Source of the DNA: Planctomycetota bacterium
GTDB lineage: Bacteria > Planctomycetota > Planctomycetia > Pirellulales > PNKZ01
Direction of reading: 5' to 3'
DNA length: 57,491 nt
Assembly (NCBI GenBank): GCA_018242585.1
Contig: JAFEBQ010000008.1
Location: 1-57,491, forward strand
In this document: in pieces, positions 1 through 10,158 of the stretch
Numbering within the stretch: position 1 is the first letter of the stretch
Layout of the letters: the number at the start of each line of letters is the position of its first letter
Translations under genes and position numbers: made by a program
The notes under the pieces: generated by a model
The model's database searches: none
What the model was told of the DNA's origin: nothing
The model's input: only the letters and a program-made list of their open reading frames with translations

Positions 1-29
1 TCGACTTCTAACCGGACAGTACTGGGTTT

Positions 30-857
30 GTGCCTGTCCTGCCGTATCTTGGTCACAGCAGTATTTACGACGCGTTCCGTAATCCTCTTACGGGGCCACC
101 AAGACCGCGTCGGGGAGCGGACAACGGAACAGTGTCGATCGAGGGTCTGACGTGCCCCGCCGACCCTCCCATCATGGCCTATGGCCAGGAATTAGCGTAC
201 GTCGGGAACACCGGGTGCATCGACGCGGCCGGCGTGCCGAGGTCGGACAAGCCGAATGGCATCCCGCGCGATTGGCCGGCCAACGGTATTTTCTTTGACA
301 GATTCACGGGGCACCGTAGGGCAAATCAGATGCTTGGCGGCATCGGCGCGCTCGACTCGAACACGTTGCCGATTGTTCAACAGTCGAATGCCTGGATTGG
401 CCAGCGCGACGGCCAAGCGCAGACAATCATGCTTTCCGAGAACATCGACCATGGTCAATTCACCGACGTGCATGAGCAATCGCTCGGTATGATTTGGGAT
501 ATCAACGCGATAATCACTCCGACTAATGACGCGCGCCCAAGTGCCCTGCCAACCGCGACGCCAACCTTAGCCACCTATCGCATCAATCAAGGCAAAGGGG
601 CCTGGACCAAGGAGCACGTGATTAAGCCTGTGGCAATGTCCTGGCCCTACGATTTCACTCGTCCGTCGTCAAATCATTCCGGCGGCGTGAATGTGATATA
701 CTGCGACGGCCACATCGCCTTTTTAAGCGAAGATGTGGAATACTTCGTTTACTGCCTGTTAATGACGCCGGGTGGAAGGAACGTCAAAGTGCCCGGACAG
801 ACGGTGGGCGATCTTCGCTGGCAACATGCACTCGATGAATGGTTCTCGAGGAACTAG
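30..857 (+). CDS. DUF1559-type (prepilin-like) planctomycete protein, N-terminus missing
   Basis: Likely a surface or secreted protein of the DUF1559 family, which is greatly expanded in Planctomycetes and normally begins with a type IV pilin-like signal. The sequence shows the family's early LPYL...YDAF block at the very start, a YVGNTG block near residue 57, and the C-terminal H-x-x-G-G-x-N...DGH signature (NHSGGVNVIYCDGH). The family is usually 300-350 aa; this reading frame is 275 aa from a GTG and lacks the pilin signal. The homologous frame seems to continue upstream of the GTG (TGF before VPVLPYL) but a TAA lies in it at 9-11. It may therefore be a pseudogene or carry a sequencing error; the true 5' end is outside the window. 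Function unknown. Confidence 0.7.
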   Translation: MPVLPYLGHSSIYDAFRNPLTGPPRPRRGADNGTVSIEGLTCPADPPIMAYGQELAYVGNTGCIDAAGVPRSDKPNGIPRDWPANGIFFDRFTGHRRANQMLGGIGALDSNTLPIVQQSNAWIGQRDGQAQTIMLSENIDHGQFTDVHEQSLGMIWDINAIITPTNDARPSALPTATPTLATYRINQGKGAWTKEHVIKPVAMSWPYDFTRPSSNHSGGVNVIYCDGHIAFLSEDVEYFVYCLLMTPGGRNVKVPGQTVGDLRWQHALDEWFSRN

Positions 858-945
858 CGCCTCGCGACTCGCACGCAGTTCCAACCGGGGACTTACGTCC
901 CCGGCTCTTGAGTTCTGGTCGCTTGCGCGCTTCGAGCGGCGCATG

Positions 946-974
946 AAAAAACCCAGGGGGGTGAAACCCCTGGG
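946..974 (-). terminator. Intrinsic terminator of the lipoprotein gene
   Basis: A perfect 8-bp inverted repeat (CCCAGGGG at 952-959, CCCCTGGG at 967-974) with a 7-nt loop. Read on the minus strand it is followed by six T residues (AAAAAA at 946-951 on the + strand), the classic Rho-independent form. It lies about 80 nt beyond the stop of the minus-strand gene 1054-1719. It could also serve the + strand gene ending at 857, but no T run follows on that side. Confidence 0.75.
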
Positions 975-1001
975 CTTGGAATGCGATCAGGTTGTTCTGC
1001 A

Positions 1002-1048
1002 CTAGCAACTAGGAACCAGCAACCAGCAACTTTTTCCTCTAGCAACTT
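1002..1048. repeat. AGCAACT/AGCAACC microrepeat tract
   Basis: Short iterations of AGCAACT and AACCAGCAAC lie just after the lipoprotein stop codon. The core AACCAGCAACTT also occurs immediately upstream of fliQ (27413-27427) and flhB (28850-28864), and reversed near 30110-30129. Its function is unknown. Confidence 0.5.
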
Positions 1049-1053
1049 CCTCG

Positions 1054-1719
1054 CTACAGCCCTCGGCTGTCTTCCGCAAAGTCGGTCGTCGCGTCGCGGT
1101 CATAGAAGTACCGGCCAATCCGGTCGGCCAGCACGACCAGGAACTGGCGGCGGAAATCTTCGTCGGGCTTCTCCGAAGCCGGGATGCCCGTGTTCGGCGG
1201 AAAGACCGTCTGCGGCATCCGCTTCTCGTAGACGATGCGGCCCTTATCCTTGATGTCGTAGACGGTCAGCACGGTCTTGGCGCGGCCTTGATACAGCGTC
1301 TGCCCCTGGTGCAGGCTGAACTGTCCCAGATCGATCCCCAGCACCAGATCGGCGCCGAGCGCTTCGCCCACTTCGGCGTAATCTTCCCAGTTGTGCTCGT
1401 CGCTCCACTCGGCGACCCGGTCGGCATCGATGATCTCGACCTTCTTCACGTTCTTCTCGAGCAGAATGCCAACCAGCCGCGACAGATCGTTGCTGACGCT
1501 GCCGGCCGAGTAGTGCAACTCGACCAACGGGCGGCAAACGATGGCCACTTTCTTGCCCTTCAAGCCGTCGTAGTCGGCTTTGACCGTGTTGCCTTTGATC
1601 AGGTACATCGGGAAGAACAGCAAGCTGGTGCAGCCCAATTGCGTGGCCAGCAGCAGCAAGCCAGTCGCCAAGGTCAGCCGACGCGACGATCGACGGTTCG
1701 CAGTGGGCACGCGTTTCAT
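1054..1719 (-). CDS. Putative planctomycete lipoprotein of unknown function
   Basis: A 221-aa protein starting with basic residues (MKRVPTANRRSSRR), a hydrophobic stretch (LTLATGLLLLATQ) and a Cys in LGC at about residue 29, consistent with a lipoprotein signal, although Gln at the -3 position of the lipobox is unusual. The mature part resembles small alpha/beta proteins: VAIVCRPLVELHYS, a predicted helix, then DLVLGIDLGQFSL and repeated beta strands ending in a helix with RIGRYFYD. I chose the ATG at 1719 because it opens directly onto the signal; a longer frame upstream shows no signal. It is transcribed divergently from mdh and followed by a clear terminator. Function unknown. Confidence 0.7.
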   Translation of the reverse strand: MKRVPTANRRSSRRLTLATGLLLLATQLGCTSLLFFPMYLIKGNTVKADYDGLKGKKVAIVCRPLVELHYSAGSVSNDLSRLVGILLEKNVKKVEIIDADRVAEWSDEHNWEDYAEVGEALGADLVLGIDLGQFSLHQGQTLYQGRAKTVLTVYDIKDKGRIVYEKRMPQTVFPPNTGIPASEKPDEDFRRQFLVVLADRIGRYFYDRDATTDFAEDSRGL

Positions 1720-3037
<1,318 letters not shown>

Positions 3038-3260
3038 TTTCGGCTGGCTTGCTGGTCGTGGGCTGGCGCTGCTGGCGTGGGCCCGTTTCTTGCTTCCTGG
3101 TTCAATTCGCGAGGGTCGCCGTTGACACGTTTACGGCCACTGAACTACAGTCCGCACCCGCACCGCTGGCTGGATTGACGGCACGACGCCGGATGTTTCG
3201 TAGGGCGTCGCTTGGTTCGGCGTCTGTTTCTTGTCCCGCAACCCGATATTCGCCAGGACC

Positions 3261-4016
3261 ATGAATCGATTTGAACCGTTCGCTTCGCGTGGCTCGGTAA
3301 CTGGCCCGCAGATCGATCTGACCATTCCCCAGCCCGCGACCACGGCCGGGGGTCACACCCTGCCGACGGCGTTTTTCACGCCGCTGCACTACGAACCGAA
3401 CTACGCCTACCCGCTGTTAGTTTGGCTGCACAGCCCGTTGAACGACGAGACCCAATTGCGCCGTGTGATGCCCCACGTCAGCTTGCGCAATTACGTGGCC
3501 GTCTCGGTTCGCGGCACGCTGGCCGTCGAGGAATCGCCGGGGGATGTCTGTTACACCTGGTCGCAAGCTGGCGCCCACGTGGCCCAGGCCGAGCAGGCCG
3601 TGTTCGAGGCCATCGACCAGGCCACTCGGCGCTATAACATCGCCAATCAGCGAATCTTTCTGGCCGGTCACACCTCGGGGGGGACGATGGCGCTGCGCGT
3701 GGCGCTGGCCCATCCCAACGTGTTTGCTGGCGTGATGTCGCTGGACGGGTCACTGCCCCACGAGCGGCGGCCGCTGTCGCGACTGGCCGATTTGCGCAAG
3801 CTGCCGGTCTTTCTGACCTGCGGCCAGGACAGCGAGCGTTACCCGGCGCCGTCGGTGTGCGACAACCTGCGGCTGTTGCACTCGGCCGGCATGTCGGTCG
3901 ATCTGCGCCAGTATCCGTGCGGCAATGAAATCATGTCGGCGATGCTGGCCGACATGGACCGCTGGATGATGAATCTGATCGTCGGCGCTAGCACCGCGAG
4001 CGCCACGCCGGTCTGA
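3261..4016 (+). CDS. Alpha/beta-hydrolase (esterase/phospholipase-like), triad altered
   Basis: A 251-aa protein of the carboxylesterase/phospholipase type. PLLVWLHSPLND near residue 51 is the usual strand and oxyanion region, and RIFLAGHTSGG at 131-141 is the nucleophile elbow. In that elbow the expected G-x-S-x-G reads G-H-T-S-G, so Thr138 occupies the nucleophile place with Ser139 beside it. The C-terminal strand ends YPCGNEI, where relatives have YPGGHE, so the catalytic His is Asn222. The acidic residue in TCGQD is kept. It is probably non-catalytic or has a changed mechanism. I chose the ATG at 3261 (CAGGA just upstream) over a TTG at 3231. It is monocistronic, downstream of mdh on the same strand; substrate unknown. 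Confidence 0.75.
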   Translation: MNRFEPFASRGSVTGPQIDLTIPQPATTAGGHTLPTAFFTPLHYEPNYAYPLLVWLHSPLNDETQLRRVMPHVSLRNYVAVSVRGTLAVEESPGDVCYTWSQAGAHVAQAEQAVFEAIDQATRRYNIANQRIFLAGHTSGGTMALRVALAHPNVFAGVMSLDGSLPHERRPLSRLADLRKLPVFLTCGQDSERYPAPSVCDNLRLLHSAGMSVDLRQYPCGNEIMSAMLADMDRWMMNLIVGASTASATPV

Positions 4017-4075
4017 CGACACCTCGCGTGTCGCCTCTCGAGAGCCGGAGACGTAAGTCTTCGGTTAACGTGAAC

Positions 4076-4275
4076 CATGGGTGGCCCAGGTGCTTGCACC
4101 TGGGTGGCCGAAGGCCACAAGAAACCTCGGGCGCCGTCCCGCAGGGGTGGCGAGTTTCCATTGGGTTGCGCTTGCCCGTCGAGTTTCTTGTTGCTGCGCA
4201 ACACCGATGGCCAAGCCATCGGTGCCACCCAAGACGCTAGAACGTGGTGAAACCCGCGCCAGCGACTTCACCGGG
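4076..4275. repeat. Dispersed repeat with two hairpins, copy 1
   Basis: About 170-200 bp of non-coding DNA bounded by two perfect hairpins: CCCAGGTGC/GCACCTGGG at 4085-4104 and CACCGATGGC/GCCATCGGTG at 4202-4224. The same element, in inverted orientation, lies at about 43880-44093 and matches through both hairpins and the stretch between. Homology fades after about 4275. It looks like a small non-autonomous mobile or REP-like element; no transposase is nearby. Confidence 0.75.
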
Positions 4276-4597
4276 GCGCTCTCCCCCGTCGCACCGTCAA
4301 ACGTCCCTTGACGCAACCCCGTGGGTTTCGTACAAGTTCGCGGCTTTTCTAGCGAAATTCGCCGCGCTGCCGCCGGCCACGATGGGCCGTACCACATCGT
4401 CGCGCGTTTCGCTCCCCGCCTGACATTCCCTTCGCGCTACGCACTTGTCGTTGTCAGCTTGTTGACCCGTCAGTTTGTTGATTCGAGCTTCGCTAACTTC
4501 GCGGCGCTTGGAATCGTGTCTGATGAATCGGCCAGGCCACGGATTGGCTTGACCCAAAGACAAAACTTTTCCGTTCCTACCTCGCTCGACGTCACGG
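4276..4597. other. Spacer upstream of the TPR/flgN operon
   Basis: About 320 bp without a credible gene. A weak sigma70-like pair, TTGACG at 4308-4313 and TACAAG at 4331-4336 (17-nt spacer), could drive the downstream operon but is 260 nt from its first start codon. Nothing else is recognised. Confidence 0.3.
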
Positions 4598-7108
4598 ATG
4601 GCTGCTTCGCCACAAAAAGATGGTGGATCGACCGGCGCTGGCGCGCCCCGCGCGCGCAGCTCGGCAACTGGCGGCAAGAAGCCGGCCAGCGGTCGCCTGG
4701 CGCGCGCGCAGCATTGGATGCTCACGCACCGTCTGGCTACGGTGCTGATCGCGTCGTGCCTGTCGATCGTCACGATCACCTGCCTGGTGCTGTGGCTGGC
4801 CACGATCACGCCCCCGCCGCCGTCACGTCGACCGCCGACGCCGCTGGACGCCCTGTCGGCGCTGGACCGGGGTGACGACACGACCGCCGCGCGGCTGGCC
4901 GAGCGATTCCGCAACGAGGAACACGTCACCGCGCCCCAGCGGTTCATCTCGCCTTACGTGCTGGGCATGTTGGTGGCCAAGCAGGCCGCCACTCTTGGCA
5001 ACCGCCCCCGCATCCGCCAATACGCCTTGGCGGCGCGCTTGTTCGACGAATCGTTCTCTTGCGGCTGGCCCGATGCCCAGATGGCCGATGGTCTGCGCAC
5101 GTGGGGGATGTGCCTGTTGAACAGCCGCCAGCCCGTGCCCGCCCGCGACGTGCTGCGCGACGCCTTGCGTCAGCCGCATCAGCAACTGGCCGATGTCGAA
5201 CAGTTGTTGATTGAATCCTTGGCGCAAGAGCCCGGCGCCGACCTGGATCAGGCGCTGGCTCACAACGACGCCTTGATCAAGTTACCCGACCTGTCGGACC
5301 TGCAGCGGCAGCAATTCACGCTCGAACGCGCGCGGCTGCTGGTCCGCGCCGGTCGCCGTCCCGACGCCGAGGCGGTGTTGGGAACCGTGCCCGAGAAGTC
5401 ACCGCTGGCGACCGAAGCGGTGATCGAACGGGCGAACATCCTGCTGGACCACGCGCGGCAAATTGCCGATCAGCCTCGACCCGATGTCGAGCCGGTCGAG
5501 TTGCCCCCCGGCGTCGCGCCACCAACTTCGCCCAGCGAGCTCGCCCGCCGGGCGCTCAAGCTGCTCGAGGCGCTGCCCGAATCCGCTCGCACCAGCCGGC
5601 AAGACGTGGCCCGGATTTCGCTGCTGTCGGCTCGCGCCCACGCGCTGCAAGGCAACGGTGAGTTGGCGCTGAAGGAGTTCGGGCTGCTGATCACCAACAG
5701 CCACGCCACGCCCGAAGGTTGGGCCGCCACGTTCGAGGAAGCCGAGTTGCTCGTCCGCCAGGAACGCGACGCCGACGCCCTGCAAAGCTATCTGCGAGCG
5801 CTGGGCGAGATGCGTCAGCCCGAGCCGTTCCGCAACCCTTGGTTCTCGCTCGACGACCTCCGCCGCCGGTTGGCCACCACGTTCGAGTTGCTGCACACGC
5901 GGCAAGAATACGACACGGCTGTCAAGCTGATCGAGGCCGCGCGACCGCTGCTGCCGGTGGACCGCACGGCCATGCTGCTGGGCTCGACGCAAGCGGCCTG
6001 GGGGCGGGCGCTCGAAGAGAAGGCTCGCGCGGCCACGCCGATCGAAGCCGATCAACTGACCGAGGAGGCCCGCAAACATTTCCGCGCCGCCGGTGAGCAA
6101 TACTACAAGCTCGCGCGGCTACGATTCAGCACGCGACTTTATCCGGACGACATCTGGGAAGCGGCCCAGAACTTCCTGGCTGGCCAGGATTACCTGGCCT
6201 CGTCGCGCATGTACGAGCACTTCCTGCAACTGGGTCCGAAAGGCCGTCGGCAGCAAGCGCTGTTGGGACTGGCCGAATCGCTGCTGGGTCAGAACCGCGA
6301 AGGAGAAGCGTACGACACGCTGGCCGAAATCCTGGAAGGACAAGCCAACGATCCGGCGGCTTATCAGGCCCGGCTGCTGGCGGCCCAGGTTTACTGGCGG
6401 CAAGGCGAGATCGAGCGCGCGATTGCCCTGTTGCAACAAAACGTGGCCAGCGATTTGCTGACACCGGCCGCTCGCCAATGGCGCGAAAGCCTCTGGACGT
6501 TGGCCCACCTGCTCTATGACGAGCGGCGCTGGTCCGACGCCATTCCACGTTTGGAAGAAGCCTGCCTGCGCTGGCCGCAAGCGAACCAGACGATGGAGCT
6601 GACGTACATGCTGGCCGAGTCGTACCGGCAACTGGGCCAGCAAGCCCGCCGCGACGCCGAGCGCGCCGAAGCGACGTTGCCGCGCCAGCAAGCGACCCAG
6701 CGCGCGACCGAACACTTCCAAGCGGCGTTGCCCCACTATCAAACCGTGCAGCAGCACCTGAGCACGCACCTCGAACATCCTGGCCTGACGATCTCGCAAC
6801 AGCACATGCTGCGCAACTGCCTGTTCAGTCGCGGACTGGTCCAGTACGAGCTGGGGCGCTACGAAGAATCGATCGCCACCTATCGCAACGCCGCCAGCCG
6901 CTACCAGGACACGGCCGAATCGCTCGAAGCGCTGGTGCGAATCTCGGCTTGTTATCGCCAGATGAAACGCGACGACCTGGCCCGACACACGCTGTTGCAA
7001 GCCAAGGCGGCGCTGAACCAGTTGGAACTGGCCGGCGGCGCCACCAAGAACTCGACGTACACCGTGGCCCAATGGACCGAGCTGCTCGCCGCGCTCGGCA
7101 CCTTGTAA
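4598..7108 (+). CDS. Membrane-anchored TPR-repeat protein upstream of flgN
   Basis: An 836-aa protein with a basic, low-complexity N-terminus, one transmembrane segment at about residues 45-68 (LATVLIASCLSIVTITCLVL), a proline-rich linker, then some 750 residues of helical repeats of the TPR/SEL type, for example RGLVQYELGRYEESIATYRN and LLGLAESLLGQNREGEAYDT. This topology places the repeats in the periplasm or paryphoplasm, where they would act as a protein-binding scaffold. It is followed after 21 nt by the FlgN-like gene and the flagellar two-component system, so a role in flagellar assembly is possible but unproven. The start ATG at 4598 follows a long spacer; the basic residues before the helix support it. 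Confidence 0.75.
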   Translation: MAASPQKDGGSTGAGAPRARSSATGGKKPASGRLARAQHWMLTHRLATVLIASCLSIVTITCLVLWLATITPPPPSRRPPTPLDALSALDRGDDTTAARLAERFRNEEHVTAPQRFISPYVLGMLVAKQAATLGNRPRIRQYALAARLFDESFSCGWPDAQMADGLRTWGMCLLNSRQPVPARDVLRDALRQPHQQLADVEQLLIESLAQEPGADLDQALAHNDALIKLPDLSDLQRQQFTLERARLLVRAGRRPDAEAVLGTVPEKSPLATEAVIERANILLDHARQIADQPRPDVEPVELPPGVAPPTSPSELARRALKLLEALPESARTSRQDVARISLLSARAHALQGNGELALKEFGLLITNSHATPEGWAATFEEAELLVRQERDADALQSYLRALGEMRQPEPFRNPWFSLDDLRRRLATTFELLHTRQEYDTAVKLIEAARPLLPVDRTAMLLGSTQAAWGRALEEKARAATPIEADQLTEEARKHFRAAGEQYYKLARLRFSTRLYPDDIWEAAQNFLAGQDYLASSRMYEHFLQLGPKGRRQQALLGLAESLLGQNREGEAYDTLAEILEGQANDPAAYQARLLAAQVYWRQGEIERAIALLQQNVASDLLTPAARQWRESLWTLAHLLYDERRWSDAIPRLEEACLRWPQANQTMELTYMLAESYRQLGQQARRDAERAEATLPRQQATQRATEHFQAALPHYQTVQQHLSTHLEHPGLTISQQHMLRNCLFSRGLVQYELGRYEESIATYRNAASRYQDTAESLEALVRISACYRQMKRDDLARHTLLQAKAALNQLELAGGATKNSTYTVAQWTELLAALGTL

Positions 7109-7129
7109 TTGCCCGCTGAAACCAAATTG

Positions 7130-7588
7130 ATGACCACCGACGTTGCTGCCACCGATTTGCTGACCAGCTTGATGGAGCGGAAATGCCGCTGCCTCGAGCA
7201 ACTGCTCGCGCTCGGTCAGCAACAAGGAACGCTGGTCGCGGCGGGCGAAGTGACCCCGCTGTTGCAATTGCTGTCGGCCAAGCAGCAACTGCTGGCCGCG
7301 CTGCAAGCCGTCGAACAACAACTCGATCCGTACCGCTTGCAAGAACCCGCCGAACGCCAATGGCGCGGCGAAGCGGCCCGCCGCCAGTGCGGCCAACTGC
7401 TGGCCCGCGCCGAGGCGTTGTTTCAAGAAATCCTGGCGGCCGAGCGGAACAGCGAAGACGAGCTTCGCCGCCGCCGCGACGAGACCGGACGACAACTCGC
7501 CCAAGCCCAACAAGCCACCCTGGCCCGACAGGCCTATGTCGACATGACGCTCCCCCCTGCTCAACTCGATCTGACGAGCCAATCATGA
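7130..7588 (+). CDS. flgN: FlgN-like flagellar export chaperone
   Basis: A 152-aa, almost entirely helical protein rich in Leu, Gln and Arg, with the FlgN pattern: an N-terminal helix (LLTSLMERKCRCLEQLLALG), a second with LLQLLSAKQQLLAALQAVE, and a long coiled C-terminal helix. FlgN proteins are cytoplasmic chaperones that bind hook-filament junction proteins before export. Assignment rests on size, helical pattern and position just upstream of flagellar regulators. I chose ATG 7130; a TTG 21 nt earlier is possible. The stop codon overlaps the next start (ATGA), indicating translational coupling with the histidine kinase. Confidence 0.65.
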   Translation: MTTDVAATDLLTSLMERKCRCLEQLLALGQQQGTLVAAGEVTPLLQLLSAKQQLLAALQAVEQQLDPYRLQEPAERQWRGEAARRQCGQLLARAEALFQEILAAERNSEDELRRRRDETGRQLAQAQQATLARQAYVDMTLPPAQLDLTSQS

Positions 7589-8541
7589 AACCAGCGCACG
7601 AACCCGACCCCCACGACGCGTACGAACTGCAAACGGCGACGGACGCCGCGCCGCTGGCCGACGCTCTCGACGAGAATCTCGATGCGTCCGAGACGGCGAT
7701 CCTGCCGTTCCCTCAGCCGATGGCCCACGACCTGGAATCGGTCCTGTCGGCCTGGCAAGGGGCGACCATGCGGCTGGAACGGACGCACGAAGCGCTACGT
7801 GCCGAGGTCCGCCGGCTGACCAACGAGCTCGAAGTCAAGAATCGCGAACTGGCTCGCAAGAACCGGCTGGCCGACCTGGGGCAAATGGCGTCGCACGTCG
7901 CCCACGAAGTACGGAACAACTTGCTGCCCGTGTCGTTGTACCTGGGACTGCTGCGGCGGCGTTTGACCGAAGACCGTGGCAGCCTGGACGTGCTGGACAA
8001 GGTCGAAACCGGCCTGCGAGCGCTCGACGTGACGGTGAACGATCTGTTGCACTTCACGGCCGAGCGCGACCCGCTGGTGTCGCGGTGCGACTTTGCCGAA
8101 CTGGCCAGCGAGATTCGCGACTCGCTGGCGCCGCAACTGGCCGCCCAGCACATCGACTTTGCCATCAAGGCCCCAGCCGGGCTCGGCTTTGCCGCCGACC
8201 GCGAGATGTTGCGGCGAGCGCTGCTGAACCTGGTTCTGAATGGCGTCGACGCCATGCCCGACGGCGGGCAGTTGACGATCACCGGCGTGGCCATGCCCGA
8301 TGGGGCGATCGAAATCGAAGTCGCCGACAACGGCCCGGGGCTAAGCGACGAGGTCTGCCGCCGCGCCTTTGAACCGTTCTTCACCACCAAGAGTAACGGC
8401 ACCGGGCTCGGCCTGGCGATTGTCTACCGCATGGCCGAAGTCCACGGCGGCACGGTCAGCGCCATGAATTGTCCCGAAGGGGGCGCAGCCTTCACGCTGC
8501 GACTGCCGCAACGCACCCACACTTTGGAGGCTGCCGCATGA
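7585..8541 (+). CDS. Soluble sensor histidine kinase, FlrB/FleS-like
   Basis: A 318-aa kinase without transmembrane segments, hence cytoplasmic. After about 60 variable residues and a short coiled coil (70-95) comes the DHp H-box with His107 in VAHEVRNN. The ATPase domain has an N box near 213-223 (LLNLVLNGVDAM), G1 DNGPGLS at 248-254, PFFTTK at 264-269 and G2 GTGLGLAI at 272-279. It very likely phosphorylates the sigma54 response regulator encoded next, with which it overlaps by ATGA. In Vibrio and Pseudomonas the equivalent pairs (FlrBC, FleSR) switch on middle flagellar genes. The ATG at 7585 is chosen because it overlaps the flgN stop; longer upstream frames run through flgN. Confidence 0.88.
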   Translation: MKPAHEPDPHDAYELQTATDAAPLADALDENLDASETAILPFPQPMAHDLESVLSAWQGATMRLERTHEALRAEVRRLTNELEVKNRELARKNRLADLGQMASHVAHEVRNNLLPVSLYLGLLRRRLTEDRGSLDVLDKVETGLRALDVTVNDLLHFTAERDPLVSRCDFAELASEIRDSLAPQLAAQHIDFAIKAPAGLGFAADREMLRRALLNLVLNGVDAMPDGGQLTITGVAMPDGAIEIEVADNGPGLSDEVCRRAFEPFFTTKSNGTGLGLAIVYRMAEVHGGTVSAMNCPEGGAAFTLRLPQRTHTLEAAA

Positions 8542-9965
8542 ACAGCGCCAAAACGAGCCCACGACTGTCGAATACCGCAACCGCCGCACGCATTCTGGTC
8601 GTCGACGACCATCGCCCGGCGCGCGAGTCGCTGGCCGACATTCTGCGCCAGGCCGGCTACACGGTCGACACGTTGGGAAGCGCGGTCGAAGCCCTCAACT
8701 GGCTGCCGCAACACGCCGTCGATCTGGTGATCACCGATCTGCAAATGCCCGGCTTGTCGGGCCTGGACTTCATTCGCGAACTGAGCCGGCGGAAGCACGG
8801 CGCGCAGGTAATCATGGTCACCGCCCACGCCACGGTGCTGACCGCCGTCGAGGCGATGCGCTACGGCGCGTTCGACTACATCGAAAAGCCATTCGCGGTC
8901 GACCAGATCGAATCGCTGGTGGCTCGCGCGTTGGAGCGCGGCCGGCTGCTCGACGCCGCCACGCCGGCGGCGCTCGGCTCGGCCGGTGACAGCCCCGTGA
9001 TGGTCGGCACCAGCCCCGCCATGCAAACCCTGCGGGCTGCCGTCTCGCGCGCCGCCCCCACGGTCGAGACCGTGTTGATCCACGGCGAAAGCGGCACCGG
9101 CAAGGAGTTGGTCGCCCGCACGATTCACAGCCAAAGCCAGCGCGCCGACCGGCCGCTGGTCAGCTTGAACTGCCCTGCCCTGTCGGCCCACTTGCTGGAA
9201 AGCGAACTCTTCGGCCACGAGCGCGGAGCCTTTACCGGCGCCGACGCGCCGCGAACCGGGCGGTTTGAACTGGCCGACGGCGGCACGATCCTGCTGGACG
9301 AAATCACCGAGCTCGACCTCTCGCTGCAAGCGAAGCTCTTGCGCGTGTTGCAGGAAAAGACGTTCGAGCGCGTCGGGTCGAGCCGGACGCAAAAGTGCGA
9401 CGTCCGCGTCCTGGCCACCACGAATCGCGATCTGCGAACCGAAGTGGCGGCCGGGCGATTTCGCGAAGACTTGTTCTATCGACTGGCGGTGATTCCGCTG
9501 CGCGTGCCGCCGCTGCGCGAGCGACGCGAAGATGTGCCGCTGTTGGTCGACCACTTCTTGAAGCGCGCGAGCGCCCGGCTGGGACAGCCGACCTGTGCGC
9601 TCGACAACATCACACGCGCGCTGCTGCGCGATTATCACTGGCCGGGCAATGTGCGCGAGCTGGAAAACATCGTCACTCGGGCCAGCGTGCTCGGCGCCGA
9701 TCGTCCGATCACCGTCGACGATGTGCGCCCCTGGCTGATCGACGCTCCGGCAGTGAGCACCGCCGCGACCTCGGCCACCGTGCCGGTCGGCTTGAGTCTG
9801 CAAGAGATGGAACGTCAGCTCATCGAAGCCACGCTGGAGAAGTTTGACGGTCACCGGGCCAAGACGGCTCAGGCCTTGAACATTGGCCTGCGCACGCTGA
9901 GCGGCAAGCTGAAAGAGTACGGCTACGCCCCGCGCGCCAAGCGTTTGCAACGGAGCGAAGCCTAG
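8538..9965 (+). CDS. Sigma54-dependent response regulator, FlrC/FleR-like
   Basis: 475 aa in three domains. The receiver domain (about 18-132) has the acidic pair Asp23/Asp24, phospho-acceptor Asp67 in VITDLQMPG, Thr95 and Lys117. The AAA+ domain (about 153-390) has Walker A GESGTGKE at 183-190, the sigma54-contacting GAFTGA loop at 230-235 and Walker B GGTILLDE at 248-255. The C-terminus is a Fis-type helix-turn-helix (DGHRAKTAQALNIGLRTLSG). It is an enhancer-binding activator of sigma54 promoters; a fitting promoter lies upstream of flgB 200 bp away. TTGGAGG at 8524-8530 is a good ribosome site for the ATG at 8538, which overlaps the kinase stop. Confidence 0.93.
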   Translation: MNSAKTSPRLSNTATAARILVVDDHRPARESLADILRQAGYTVDTLGSAVEALNWLPQHAVDLVITDLQMPGLSGLDFIRELSRRKHGAQVIMVTAHATVLTAVEAMRYGAFDYIEKPFAVDQIESLVARALERGRLLDAATPAALGSAGDSPVMVGTSPAMQTLRAAVSRAAPTVETVLIHGESGTGKELVARTIHSQSQRADRPLVSLNCPALSAHLLESELFGHERGAFTGADAPRTGRFELADGGTILLDEITELDLSLQAKLLRVLQEKTFERVGSSRTQKCDVRVLATTNRDLRTEVAAGRFREDLFYRLAVIPLRVPPLRERREDVPLLVDHFLKRASARLGQPTCALDNITRALLRDYHWPGNVRELENIVTRASVLGADRPITVDDVRPWLIDAPAVSTAATSATVPVGLSLQEMERQLIEATLEKFDGHRAKTAQALNIGLRTLSGKLKEYGYAPRAKRLQRSEA

Positions 9966-10158
9966 CACCGCTCGCGCGGTTTCCGCCGCTCGCTAGCGGC
10001 AGAATCTGCGCGACGCCACGAGACAACCGAGCAACACACAACCACGAGCGACACACGCCAGCACCACGACAACTCCCCAAGGCCTGACGACTTACGTTCA
10101 ACCACCGACGCCGAAGATTGAACGACACTAGCCCGCAAAGTCTAACAGCAACCCAGCC

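Noticed and set aside
8424..9968. A 514-aa minus-strand frame opposite the sigma54 regulator
   Set aside because: The + strand encodes intact receiver, AAA+ and Fis domains; the antisense product has none.
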